Positions 1 through 6,816 of a DNA stretch of 6,897 bases are shown in pieces. The notes beneath the pieces are model-generated. The model saw only the letters and a program-made list of their open reading frames with translations. It was not told the DNA's origin and ran no database searches. The first letter of the stretch is position 1; every line of letters begins with the position of its first letter. This stretch comes from Clostridiales bacterium (lineage in GTDB: Bacteria; Bacillota; Clostridia; Oscillospirales; Acutalibacteraceae), in assembly GCA_020860025.1 (NCBI GenBank), contig JAJBVC010000087.1, positions 1-6,897 on the forward strand. The letters run 5' to 3'. The translations under genes were made by a program, and so were the position numbers.

Positions 1-143
1 GACAAAACGTCACAGATGTGTTATCATTGTGACAATTACTATTATAATAGCAAAAGATAAATTTGTCAACACATTTGCCACAAAAAATAAAAGTTGTGAC
101 AAACAGGAACAATCCAAAGTGATATTACTAATATAAGTGACAA
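1..143 (-). repeat. Repeated TTGTCAC elements around the outward promoter (candidate operators)
   Basis: Read on the minus strand, the heptamer TTGTCAC occurs at 143-137, 102-96 and 35-29, and TTGTC at 5-1 is cut by the window edge. The copy at the predicted start site sits in the odd palindrome ATTGT-G-ACAAT (26-36). It also forms an inverted repeat with GTCACA at 9-14 (GTCACA, 13 bases, TGTGAC, 9-33). Sites upstream of the -35, at the start site and in the early transcript are the usual layout for a repressor or multi-site regulator. I cannot name the regulator. The right half of the 9-33 repeat could instead contribute to a hairpin at the transcript's 5' end. Confidence 0.4.
41..69 (-). 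promoter_or_regulatory. Consensus sigma-A promoter firing leftward out of the window
   Basis: On the minus strand a perfect -35 box (TTGACA, 69 to 64) is followed by exactly 17 bases and a perfect -10 box (TATAAT, 46 to 41). Transcription should start near position 34-35 and run off the left edge, so the gene served lies outside the window. The match to the housekeeping consensus is complete, which suggests a strong promoter. The repeated elements around it suggest that it is repressed or otherwise controlled. Confidence 0.85.
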
Positions 144-275
144 AATTAAACGGCTTAACGATTCGGAAAAGTCGATGTCAACCCCGATACATTGCAGGAT
201 TTAATCCATTCTCTTTCTTCGGAAATAATGAACAGACATTTTAAAAATACAAATACCGTAAAAATTATAAGACCG
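144..275. other. Intergenic stretch without a supported gene
   Basis: This lies between the terminator of the fru-pts operon and the outward promoter. I see no start codon with a ribosome binding site on either strand. Two plus-strand frames are open for short distances (100-201 and 159-326). Joined by one frame change near 168-171 they give a coding-like helical peptide, but it has no start and runs into the ptsI terminator. At most this is a decayed remnant. Confidence 0.3.
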
Positions 276-319
276 AGTAAAAATAATCGCCGAGGAACTT
301 TGAAATTCCTTCGGCGATT
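276..319 (-). terminator. Intrinsic terminator of the fruK-fruA-ptsH-ptsI operon
   Basis: On the minus strand, six bases after the ptsI stop codon, a GC-rich arm (319 to 306, AATCGCCGAAGGAA) pairs with 297 to 285 (TTCCTCGGCGATT). The stem has 13 base pairs, one bulged A and an 8-base loop (305-298). It is followed by ATTTTTA (284-278), a short uridine tract. The hairpin and tract are in the correct orientation for transcripts coming from ptsI. Confidence 0.85.
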
Positions 320-325
320 TAACTG

Positions 326-1942
326 TTAACCGTTATTTTCACAAATTGTCTTTCGTGTTTGGAGTATGCTGCCGGGGGATACTGAAAATTCGTCAAGTCC
401 CCATTCAAGAAAAAGCGGAATGAGATTTACATCGGCTGCCGCTTCACCGCACATACCGACGGTGATACCGTTTGCCTTTGCATTTTTAATTGTTATTTCA
501 ATCGCTTTGAGAACCGACGGCATTGACGTGTCATACAGCTTGCTGACCTTTGCGTTGCCCCTGTCGACAGCCATTATATATCCTGTCAGGTCATTTGTGC
601 CTATTGAAAAGAAGTCTACCTCTTTTGCGAGAATATCCGAAATAAGAACGGCTGACGGCGTTTCAACCATAATACCGAGCGGAACGCTTTTAAATTCTGT
701 ATTTTCATTTTTAAGTTCGTTTTCACATTCGGCAATAATGGATTTTGCACGACGTACTTCATCTGTGCATGTTATCAGAGGCAGCATAATTTTAATATTT
801 CCGTAAACGGCAGCTCTCAGAATTGCTCTTATTTGCTTTTTAAAAAGCTTTTTTTCATCAAGGCAGTATCGTATTGCCCTGTGACCCAAAAACGGATTCT
901 CCTCTTTCTCAACGGCAAGATAGGGTATATCCTTGTCGCCGCCTATGTCAAGAGTCCTGATTATAACCTCTTTAAAGTCCATTGCCCGAGCAACGGTCGC
1001 ATATGCTTCGTACTGCTCCTCTTCCGACGGTTCGCAGGAGCGTTCCATAAAGAGAAATTCCGTTCTGAATAATCCTATACCCTCACCGCTGTTTTGAATG
1101 ACATTTTGAACATCCTCAGGTTTGCCGATATTGCCGTATACAGCCTTTTTATTTCCGTTTTCGGTGACTGTCGGCTTGCCGATATAAGCGTTCAGGCTTT
1201 CTTTTTCCCGTAAATACTCCGCTTGTATTTGAGCGTATTTGTCAATATCACTTTTTTCGGGATTGATTATTATATTTCCTTTAATTCCGTCAACGATTAA
1301 AATGTCGCCGTTTTGGATTCTTTCCGTAGCTCCCGAAACCGAAAGCACAGCCGGAAGCCCCATAGCCCTTGCTAAAATTGCACTGTGGCTTGTTATTCCG
1401 CCGACCTCTGTAATTATAGCGTTAACATTTTCTTTTTTAATACGGCTTGTCATTGACGGGGTAAAATCTTCGGCAATCAAAACGGAATCGGGCGGTACAC
1501 TGTCAATATCGGCACCGACTGTATTAAGCAGCTTTTTCAGCAGGCTGTCACGAATGTCTTTAACGTCGGAGGCGCGCTGTTTTATCAGTTCATCATCAGC
1601 CGACGAAAACATATCAATAAACATTTGGCAGGCGGTATCAACGCCCTTTTCGGCAACAGAGCCGTTGTCGATACTTTCCCGAATTTGACTTATCATAAAA
1701 GGGTCGTTAACCATTACGATATGACCACGCAATATTTCAGCCTCTTTATCACCGGCTGATTTTTTTACGCTTTCGGCAAGAAGCGATGTCTCTTTAACGA
1801 AGCTGTCAATTGCTTTTTGAAGACGCTCTTTTTCATTTTCGGCACTCGTGTATTTTTTATGACTGTAGTCAAGGCTTGCGTTTTTGATTATTATTGCTTT
1901 GCCTATACCGTAGCCACGGCTTGCGCCTATTCCGTTTAACAT
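326..1942 (-). CDS. ptsI: PTS phosphoenolpyruvate-protein phosphotransferase (Enzyme I)
   Basis: Cytoplasmic first enzyme of the sugar phosphotransferase system. It autophosphorylates from PEP and passes the phosphate to HPr. The 538-residue protein shows the family order: an N-terminal HPr-binding region (about 1-140), a phosphohistidine domain with GGITSHSAILAR (active His186), and a C-terminal PEP-binding TIM barrel. Barrel motifs are GIGLFRTEF (Arg293), RTLDIGGDK (Arg329), GIMVETPS (Glu427), IGTNDLTGY (Asn450, Asp451) and GMCGEAA (catalytic Cys498). All key residues are present. It ends soon after DEFSVSPGSIL, about 30 residues short of Bacillus- or E. coli-type enzymes of 570-575 residues, a C-terminal difference and not a lost core. 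The ATG at 1942 follows GAGGA (1954-1950) with a 7-base spacer. It is the last gene of the operon, 51 nt after ptsH. Identification is secure from motifs. Confidence 0.97.
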   Translation of the reverse strand: MLNGIGASRGYGIGKAIIIKNASLDYSHKKYTSAENEKERLQKAIDSFVKETSLLAESVKKSAGDKEAEILRGHIVMVNDPFMISQIRESIDNGSVAEKGVDTACQMFIDMFSSADDELIKQRASDVKDIRDSLLKKLLNTVGADIDSVPPDSVLIAEDFTPSMTSRIKKENVNAIITEVGGITSHSAILARAMGLPAVLSVSGATERIQNGDILIVDGIKGNIIINPEKSDIDKYAQIQAEYLREKESLNAYIGKPTVTENGNKKAVYGNIGKPEDVQNVIQNSGEGIGLFRTEFLFMERSCEPSEEEQYEAYATVARAMDFKEVIIRTLDIGGDKDIPYLAVEKEENPFLGHRAIRYCLDEKKLFKKQIRAILRAAVYGNIKIMLPLITCTDEVRRAKSIIAECENELKNENTEFKSVPLGIMVETPSAVLISDILAKEVDFFSIGTNDLTGYIMAVDRGNAKVSKLYDTSMPSVLKAIEITIKNAKANGITVGMCGEAAADVNLIPLFLEWGLDEFSVSPGSILQTRKTICENNG

Positions 1943-1993
1943 ATTGTTGTCCTCGCTTGATTGTGAAAATTGTATTATGTTTTTCGTCAGGTT

Positions 1994-2257
1994 TTATTCA
2001 CCGAATCCCGATTCGATAATGCTTACGGCTTCCTTTAGCATTTCGTTTTCATCCGTACCGTCGCATATTACGGTGATTTCGGAGCCGTTTGTAATACAAG
2101 CCGCCATTACATTCATAATGCTTTTTCCGTTAATTTTTTTCTCTTTGTAAATTATGTCAATATTTGACGAGTATTTTGTCATAGCTGTGACAAGAATATT
2201 TGCCGGTCGCATATGAATTCCCATTTCATTTGTAACCTTGACTGTTTGTGAAACCAT
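1994..2257 (-). CDS. ptsH: Phosphocarrier protein HPr
   Basis: Small cytoplasmic phosphocarrier (87 residues, normal family length) that relays phosphate from Enzyme I to sugar-specific IIA domains. The active site is GIHMRPA with His15 as the phosphorylated residue. The more usual motif is GLHARPA, so Met16 replaces Ala. The second hallmark, NGKSIMNVM, places Ser46 followed by Ile47-Met48, the site used by HPr kinase/phosphorylase in Firmicutes. This implies a role in CcpA-type carbon catabolite control as well as transport, though the kinase and CcpA are not in the window. The C-terminus IESGFGE is typical. A strong AAGGAG (2270-2265) sits 7 bases before the ATG. The gene starts 15 nt after the fruA stop and is clearly co-transcribed with it. 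Confidence 0.97.
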   Translation of the reverse strand: MVSQTVKVTNEMGIHMRPANILVTAMTKYSSNIDIIYKEKKINGKSIMNVMAACITNGSEITVICDGTDENEMLKEAVSIIESGFGE

Positions 2258-2272
2258 AATTATTCTCCTTTT

Positions 2273-4204
2273 TTATGATGTTTTTTTATTTATTTTATTT
2301 CTTTTAAGAGCCGTGAGCATAAGCGCACCGGCAATCGAGCCTGCGACAAGCGCAAGTAAATAACCGAGCGGATTGTCAACAACGGCAAATACGAATATAC
2401 CGCCGTGAGGTGCGGGACAGGCACAGCCGAACAGCGCCGTTATTGCTCCACCTACAGCAGAGCCTACCATACATGACGGTATAACTCTGAGCGGGTCAGC
2501 CGCTGCGTAGGGGATAGCGCCCTCTGTAATAAAGCAGAGTCCCATCAGATAGTTTACAGCGCCGTTTTTACGCTCCTCATCAGTCCATTTGTTTTTGCTT
2601 ATCATTGTTGAAATTGCAATCGAAATCGGCGGAATCATACCGCCAATCATAACAGCCGCCATTATCCAGGTGTTGCCGTCGGCAATAGCAGCCGTTCCGA
2701 AGACGTAAGCCGCTTTATTGAAAGGGCCGCCCATATCTGTCGCCATCATTGCGGCAAGAACTACGGAAAGTAAAATTTTGCTCGTTTCACCGAGATTTGT
2801 AAGACCGTTTGAAAGACCTGTGTTAAGCAAGCCGATAACAGGATTGACAGCGAGCATTACGACGCCGATTAAAAGAGTTCCTATCAGCGGAAATATAAAT
2901 ACAGGCTTGATGCCGTCCATTGATTTCGGAAGCCAAGAAAAAGCCTTTTTCAAAATGTTTACGAGTATACCTGCAACAAATCCGGCAAACAGCGCACCGA
3001 GAAAGCCTGATACGGCACTGTCATTACCTGTGGGAGAGGAGAGAGTTGCGCCGGTCGTGGCAAGATAACCGCCGACAATACCGGGAAGTAAGCCGGGTCG
3101 GTCGGCAACAGACTGTGCAATATATCCGGCAAGAATCGGCAGCATAAACGCAAACGCAGCCTTACCAATCCAAAATACAACAGACGCTGCAGGGTTTGTA
3201 TAGCCGAATGTGTCGCCTACAGCCGCATTGCCGGCAATCGTGTCGATTAAAAATCCGAGAGCGATTAAAACACCGCCGCCTACAACAAACGGGAGCATAT
3301 GAGATACACCGTTCATAAGGTGCTTATATATTTTACGTGCCGCACTTTCGGTTTCGTCATCGCTGAAATCGGCACCGCTGTTTTCTTCTTTATATATCGG
3401 AACGCTTTTGTTTATAATTCTTTCAATGAGTTCTTCGGGTTTATTTATACCGTTTGAAACGGACGTTTTAATAACGGGTTTGCCGTTAAATCTTGCCGTT
3501 TCAACATTTTTGTCGGCAGCAATAATAATACCGTCGCACTCTTCAATTTCTTTTTTTGTCAGAATATTTTTTGCTCCGCCGGAACCGTTTGTTTCGGCTT
3601 TTAGGGGATAGCCCATTCTTTCTCCGGCTTTTTCAAGCGCTTCGGCTGCCATATATGTGTGAGCAATTCCCGTAGGACAGGCTGTAACGGCTAAAATTCT
3701 ATAGCCTTTATTTTCTTTAATTTGAGTATTTTCGGCTTCATCCGGATATTTTTCTTTTTCTTTTTCGTCTATGATTTTTAAAAATTCATCGGCATTTTTT
3801 GCACTGCGAAGTTTTTGACAAAATTCAGCCTCCATAAGCATAACCATAAGACGTGAAAGTATTTCAAGATGCAAATTTCCGTCAAGAGGTGCCGCAATCA
3901 TAAAAATAATGTCGCTTGCTTTTTTGTCGGGAGCATTGTAATCGATACCTTTTTTGAGAGTTATTGCGGAAAGTCCCGGAACTTTAACGCTTTCGGATTT
4001 AGCATGGGGAACGGCAATTCCTTCGCCTATAGCCGTTGTGCCTTGATTTTCACGCTCTAAAATCGCTTTTTTATATTCGTTTACATCTTTCAGATTGCCT
4101 GCTTTTTGATGAAGCGAAATCAGCTTGTCAACAGCCTCTTCTTTTGTGGAAACGGAAGAATTAAGCTCTATCGCTTCTTTTTTGAGCAAATCAATTATTC
4201 TCAT
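2273..4204 (-). CDS. fruA: PTS fructose transporter subunit IIABC
   Basis: Membrane permease that imports fructose and phosphorylates it to fructose 1-phosphate. The 643 residues carry all three modules in one chain, in the order A-B-C as in Bacillus FruA. IIA of the fructose/mannitol type (about 1-150) has GIAVPHAKS with phosphorylated His67. IIB of the fructose type (about 168-265) has VTACPTGIAHTYMAAE with phosphorylated Cys176. The linker at about 265-290 is acidic. IIC (about 293-632) is a multi-span membrane domain with GGPFNKAAYVF (492-502), FITEGAIPYAAADPLR (558-573) and PAPHGGIFV (597-605). The tail is basic (KRNKINKK), as expected for a cytoplasmic end. The ATG follows AAGGAG (4218-4213) by 8 bases and 19 nt after the fruK stop. 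Fructose specificity is inferred from the family and the adjacent fruK; a related ketose cannot be excluded. Confidence 0.95.
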   Translation of the reverse strand: MRIIDLLKKEAIELNSSVSTKEEAVDKLISLHQKAGNLKDVNEYKKAILERENQGTTAIGEGIAVPHAKSESVKVPGLSAITLKKGIDYNAPDKKASDIIFMIAAPLDGNLHLEILSRLMVMLMEAEFCQKLRSAKNADEFLKIIDEKEKEKYPDEAENTQIKENKGYRILAVTACPTGIAHTYMAAEALEKAGERMGYPLKAETNGSGGAKNILTKKEIEECDGIIIAADKNVETARFNGKPVIKTSVSNGINKPEELIERIINKSVPIYKEENSGADFSDDETESAARKIYKHLMNGVSHMLPFVVGGGVLIALGFLIDTIAGNAAVGDTFGYTNPAASVVFWIGKAAFAFMLPILAGYIAQSVADRPGLLPGIVGGYLATTGATLSSPTGNDSAVSGFLGALFAGFVAGILVNILKKAFSWLPKSMDGIKPVFIFPLIGTLLIGVVMLAVNPVIGLLNTGLSNGLTNLGETSKILLSVVLAAMMATDMGGPFNKAAYVFGTAAIADGNTWIMAAVMIGGMIPPISIAISTMISKNKWTDEERKNGAVNYLMGLCFITEGAIPYAAADPLRVIPSCMVGSAVGGAITALFGCACPAPHGGIFVFAVVDNPLGYLLALVAGSIAGALMLTALKRNKINKKTS

Positions 4205-4223
4205 AAATTTTTCTCCTTGTAAT

Positions 4224-5135
4224 TTATTTTAAATAATCATTATTAAGCATTGAAAATATTTTTTCTTTATCGGCAAGATTTTGTGAAAAAGCCGTAGCGT
4301 TTCCGCACGCCGAGCCGAGTTTTAAGGCATATTCGTAATCTTTTGTCTGAGTGTAGCCGGCTAAAAATCCCGCAACCATTGAATCACCGCAGCCGACCGA
4401 GCTGACGATTTTACCGGGAACATTTCCGATTGTGTGCAGCTTTGAATGTTCGTCAAGAAGCGCCGCACCGTCTTTACCTCTTGATACAAGCACATTCTTT
4501 GCGCCCATATCCTGCAGTTTTTTGCCGTAGGTAACAATGTCGTCAACGCTCTTAATCTCAACGCCGAAAAGGTCGCCGAGCTCGTGATGATTCGGCTTTA
4601 TCATAAAAGGCTTGTATTTTAAAACGTTTTTGAGCAAATCGCCTGAGGCGTCAACCACAAAATTTATTTCTTTTTCAAACAGCCTTTCTGCAATTTTTTC
4701 GTAAATATCATCGGGAAGCGAATTTGGAATTGAGCCGGCAAGAACGAGTATGTCGCCGCTTTGCAGCTTATCAAGCTTTTCTGTAAGCTCTTTAACGTCG
4801 CTTTGAGCGATTTCGGGGCCTGAAGCGTTAATGTCGTATTCCTTGTCCGCCCTGATTTTGACGTTTATTCGTGAATATCCCTTTTTAAGATAAACAAAAT
4901 CACTTTCGATATTCTCTTTTTCGAGCATTGCTTCAATTTGCCTTCCCGAAAATCCCGCCAAAAATCCCAATGCGGTATTATTTATTCCGAGTCTTGAAAG
5001 AATTACGGAAACGTTAATTCCTTTGCCTCCGTAATAAAGCTCCTCACCGTGAGCTCTGTTAATATCCTTTGACTCAAGACCGTCAACGTGCAAGACATAA
5101 TCGAGCGCCGGATTAAAAGTAACTGTGTAAATCAT
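4224..5135 (-). CDS. fruK: 1-phosphofructokinase (PfkB family)
   Basis: Cytoplasmic ATP-dependent kinase converting fructose 1-phosphate, the product of FruA, to fructose 1,6-bisphosphate. The N-terminus MIYTVTFNPALDYV is the classic opening of 1-phosphofructokinases. PfkB signature 1 is GGKGINVS (36-43) and signature 2 is SSVGCGDSMVAGF (245-257) with catalytic base Asp251. VLAGSIPNSLP (131-141) and KPNHHELGDLFG (180-191) are also typical. The protein has 303 residues. I start it at 5135 because AAGGA (5148-5144) lies 8 bases before this ATG, whereas an in-frame ATG at 5144 would overlap that site. Tagatose-6-phosphate kinase (LacC) is a close relative and hard to separate by sequence, but the fructose-type PTS 19 nt downstream argues for FruK. 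It is the first gene of the operon. Confidence 0.93.
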   Translation of the reverse strand: MIYTVTFNPALDYVLHVDGLESKDINRAHGEELYYGGKGINVSVILSRLGINNTALGFLAGFSGRQIEAMLEKENIESDFVYLKKGYSRINVKIRADKEYDINASGPEIAQSDVKELTEKLDKLQSGDILVLAGSIPNSLPDDIYEKIAERLFEKEINFVVDASGDLLKNVLKYKPFMIKPNHHELGDLFGVEIKSVDDIVTYGKKLQDMGAKNVLVSRGKDGAALLDEHSKLHTIGNVPGKIVSSVGCGDSMVAGFLAGYTQTKDYEYALKLGSACGNATAFSQNLADKEKIFSMLNNDYLK

Positions 5136-5143
5136 ATACAACA

Positions 5144-5148
5144 TCCTT
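5144..5148 (-). promoter_or_regulatory. Ribosome binding site that fixes the fruK start
   Basis: AAGGA on the minus strand lies 8 bases upstream of the ATG at 5135-5133. The alternative upstream ATG (5144-5142) begins at the final A of this site and so has no usable spacing. This makes the shorter protein, beginning MIYTVTF, the likely product. Confidence 0.8.
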
Positions 5149-5155
5149 AATATTG

Positions 5156-5318
5156 TGTAAAAATTAATTTTCCACCCTTTGATAACAATAATTGATAACC
5201 ATAATTTTATTTATTTTTTTCTAAAATTACTTTAAGATACGAATTTATTTTACCACTTAAATTTTAATTCACTCATTTTATTTTCAAAAAACAGTAACAA
5301 TAACAAAAAGTCAGTAAC
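5156..5318 (-). promoter_or_regulatory. Upstream region of the fru operon, with tandem 13-bp repeat
   Basis: This is the AT-rich gap between the gdhA terminator and fruK. On the plus strand TGATAACAATAAT (5180-5192) is followed directly by TGATAACCATAAT (5193-5205), identical but for one base. The core TAACAATAA recurs at 5295-5303 and again at 5327-5335 inside the gdhA terminator. A promoter for fruK must be here or be replaced by read-through, but I find only weak candidates, such as TTGTTA on the minus strand near 5187. The repeat lies 45-70 bases before the start codon, a typical place for an operator. No CcpA-type cre palindrome was recognised. Confidence 0.45.
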
Positions 5319-5355
5319 AAAAAAGGTAACAATAACCTAATATTGCTACCTTTTT
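5319..5355 (-). terminator. Intrinsic terminator of gdhA
   Basis: On the minus strand, 29 bases after the gdhA stop codon, AAAAAGGTAGCAAT (5355-5342) pairs with ATTGTTACCTTTTT (5333-5320) across an 8-base loop. This gives 14 pairs including one G-U. The descending arm runs into six Ts (5324-5319). The G-U pair forms only in the minus-strand RNA; on the other strand the same position is an A-C mismatch. That supports termination of gdhA transcripts. Confidence 0.8.
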
Positions 5356-5384
5356 ATATTTTTAATAATTTAAATAAAGTATTA

Positions 5385-6716
5385 TTAAACGATTCCCTGT
5401 GCCATCATAGCGTCGGCAACCTTCATAAAGCCTGCAATATTTGCACCGACAACGAAGTTGTCCTTAGCGTCATATTTTTCACAAGCTTCTTTCATATGAT
5501 AATAAATGTTAATCATAATGCCCTTGAGCTTTGCGTCAACCTCTTCAAAAGTCCAGCTTGAACGAATAGAGTTCTGACCCATTTCAAGAGCTGATGTTGC
5601 AACACCGCCTGCATTTGAAGCCTTGCCGGGAATGAAAAGAACATTTTTGTCAAGGAATATCTGAGTAGCCGCTGCGTCTGTAGGCATATTTGCACCTTCG
5701 CATACAGCATAGCAGCCTGTATCGGCAAGACGTGTAGCCTCTGCCTTATTGATTTCGTTTTGAGTAGCGCAGGGAAGAGCAACGTCGCAGGTAACATTGT
5801 CCCAAACAGAGCCTTCGCCGTAAACAGCGTCCGGATGAGTAACAACGTATTCTCTGATTCTCTTGCGTTCAACCTCTTTAATCTGCTTAACAGCCTCAAC
5901 GTCAATACCGTTTTCATCAATTATATATCCTGTTGAGTCGGAGCAGGATATTACCTTTGCGCCGAGCTGCTGTGCTTTTTCCATAGCGTAAATAGCAACA
6001 TTACCGGAACCCGATACGGCAACTCTTGCATCTTTGAGATTTTTGCCGTGGTCTTTGAGAAGCTCCTCTGTAATATAAACAAGACCGTATCCTGTAGCCT
6101 CTGTTCTTGCGAGAGAACCGCCGAAGCTGAGTCCTTTACCTGTAAGAACGCCCTCGGAACGGTTAGTGAGCTTTTTATACTGACCGTAAAGATAACCGAC
6201 TTCACGTGCGCCTGTACCGATGTCGCCTGCCGGAACGTCTTCGTCGGCACCGATATATTTGTAAAGCTCATTCATAAATGCCTGGCAGAAACGCATAATT
6301 TCCATATCGCTTTTACCCTTAGGGTCAAAGTCAGAACCGCCCTTAGCGCCGCCGATTGGAAGACCTGTAAGGCTGTTCTTGAAAATCTGCTCAAAGCCGA
6401 GAAACTTGATAATGCTTAAATTTACGCTCGGATGAAGTCTGAGACCGCCTTTAAACGGGCCGATAGCGGAGTTGAACTGAACACGATAGCCACGATTTAC
6501 GTGAACAACGCCGTTGTCGTCAACCCAAGGAATACGAAACATAATCTGTCTTTCAGGCTCAACGAGTCTCTCAAGAAGTCCCGCTTTTTTGTATTTGGGG
6601 TCGTTGTCAACCACAGGAGCCAAAGCCTCAAGAACTTCTGTTGCCGCCTGTATAAATTCAGGCTGGTCGGGATTTTTTACTTTTAAATCCTCTAAAACTT
6701 TTTGTGAATAAGTCAT
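5385..6716 (-). CDS. gdhA: Glutamate dehydrogenase, probably NADP(H)-dependent
   Basis: Cytoplasmic enzyme that reductively aminates 2-oxoglutarate with ammonia to glutamate, linking central carbon and nitrogen metabolism. At 443 residues it matches the small hexameric class (E. coli 447, C. symbiosum 450). The substrate domain has GPFKGGLR (Lys89), FEQIFKNSLTGLP (Lys113), GGAKGG (Lys125) and VPAGDIGTGAREVGYL (catalytic Asp165), the same positions as in the C. symbiosum enzyme. The Rossmann domain has VSGSGNVA (234-241). After the second strand comes SDSTGYI (259-265), resembling NADP-type enzymes such as E. coli and unlike the C. symbiosum NAD enzyme, hence the cofactor inference. SNAGGVATSALEM (367-379) is also conserved. 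AAAGGTG (6731-6725) precedes the ATG by 8 bases. It forms its own unit with promoter and terminator. Confidence 0.96.
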   Translation of the reverse strand: MTYSQKVLEDLKVKNPDQPEFIQAATEVLEALAPVVDNDPKYKKAGLLERLVEPERQIMFRIPWVDDNGVVHVNRGYRVQFNSAIGPFKGGLRLHPSVNLSIIKFLGFEQIFKNSLTGLPIGGAKGGSDFDPKGKSDMEIMRFCQAFMNELYKYIGADEDVPAGDIGTGAREVGYLYGQYKKLTNRSEGVLTGKGLSFGGSLARTEATGYGLVYITEELLKDHGKNLKDARVAVSGSGNVAIYAMEKAQQLGAKVISCSDSTGYIIDENGIDVEAVKQIKEVERKRIREYVVTHPDAVYGEGSVWDNVTCDVALPCATQNEINKAEATRLADTGCYAVCEGANMPTDAAATQIFLDKNVLFIPGKASNAGGVATSALEMGQNSIRSSWTFEEVDAKLKGIMINIYYHMKEACEKYDAKDNFVVGANIAGFMKVADAMMAQGIV

Positions 6717-6810
6717 TTAAAAAACACCTTTCTGTTAATTTGGCAAATAGAAAACAGAGCCTAATTTGTTTAATGAAATTAAGTTCTGTCGGACATCGCC
6801 GTTGATATCA
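6717..6810 (-). promoter_or_regulatory. gdhA 5' leader with alternative short pairings
   Basis: This is the leader of about 94 nt between the predicted start site and the gdhA ATG. It can fold as ACAGA (6789-6785) with TCTGT (6758-6754), enclosing AATTT/AAATT (6780-6776 with 6767-6763). The same TCTGTT (6758-6753) can instead pair with AACAGA (6736-6731), which abuts the AAAGGTG ribosome site. The stems are short and AT-rich, so a regulatory role is only a possibility. It resembles no riboswitch class I know. Confidence 0.25.
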
Positions 6811-6816
6811 AAATGA

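Noticed and set aside
20..48. Possible plus-strand promoter using TATAAT at 43-48
   Set aside because: The box arises because ATTATAAT is self-complementary and overlaps the minus-strand -10. The base run at -35 (GTTATC) is poor, and no gene follows on the plus strand.
94..102. TTGTGACAA as a Rex redox-regulator site
   Set aside because: Rex sites have TTGTGAA and TTCACAA halves separated by several bases, and here the two TTGT/ACAA ends are joined by a single central base. The match is only superficial.
366..806. 146-codon plus-strand open frame opposite ptsI
   Set aside because: It is antisense to strongly conserved Enzyme I coding sequence, has no ribosome binding site, and its translation resembles no protein. 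It is a by-product of the codon usage of ptsI.
1239..1688. 149-codon plus-strand open frame opposite the ptsI phosphohistidine region
   Set aside because: It overlaps conserved motifs of ptsI on the other strand and lacks a start signal. It is a shadow frame.
1943..1993. Possible internal promoter or attenuator between ptsH and ptsI
   Set aside because: The 51-nt gap holds only a ribosome site and AT-rich sequence, with no paired -35/-10 boxes and no stable hairpin.
5513..6271. Minus-strand open frames in an alternative register inside gdhA
   Set aside because: They overlap the conserved GDH reading frame, have no ribosome site or recognisable domain, and are out-of-frame shadows.
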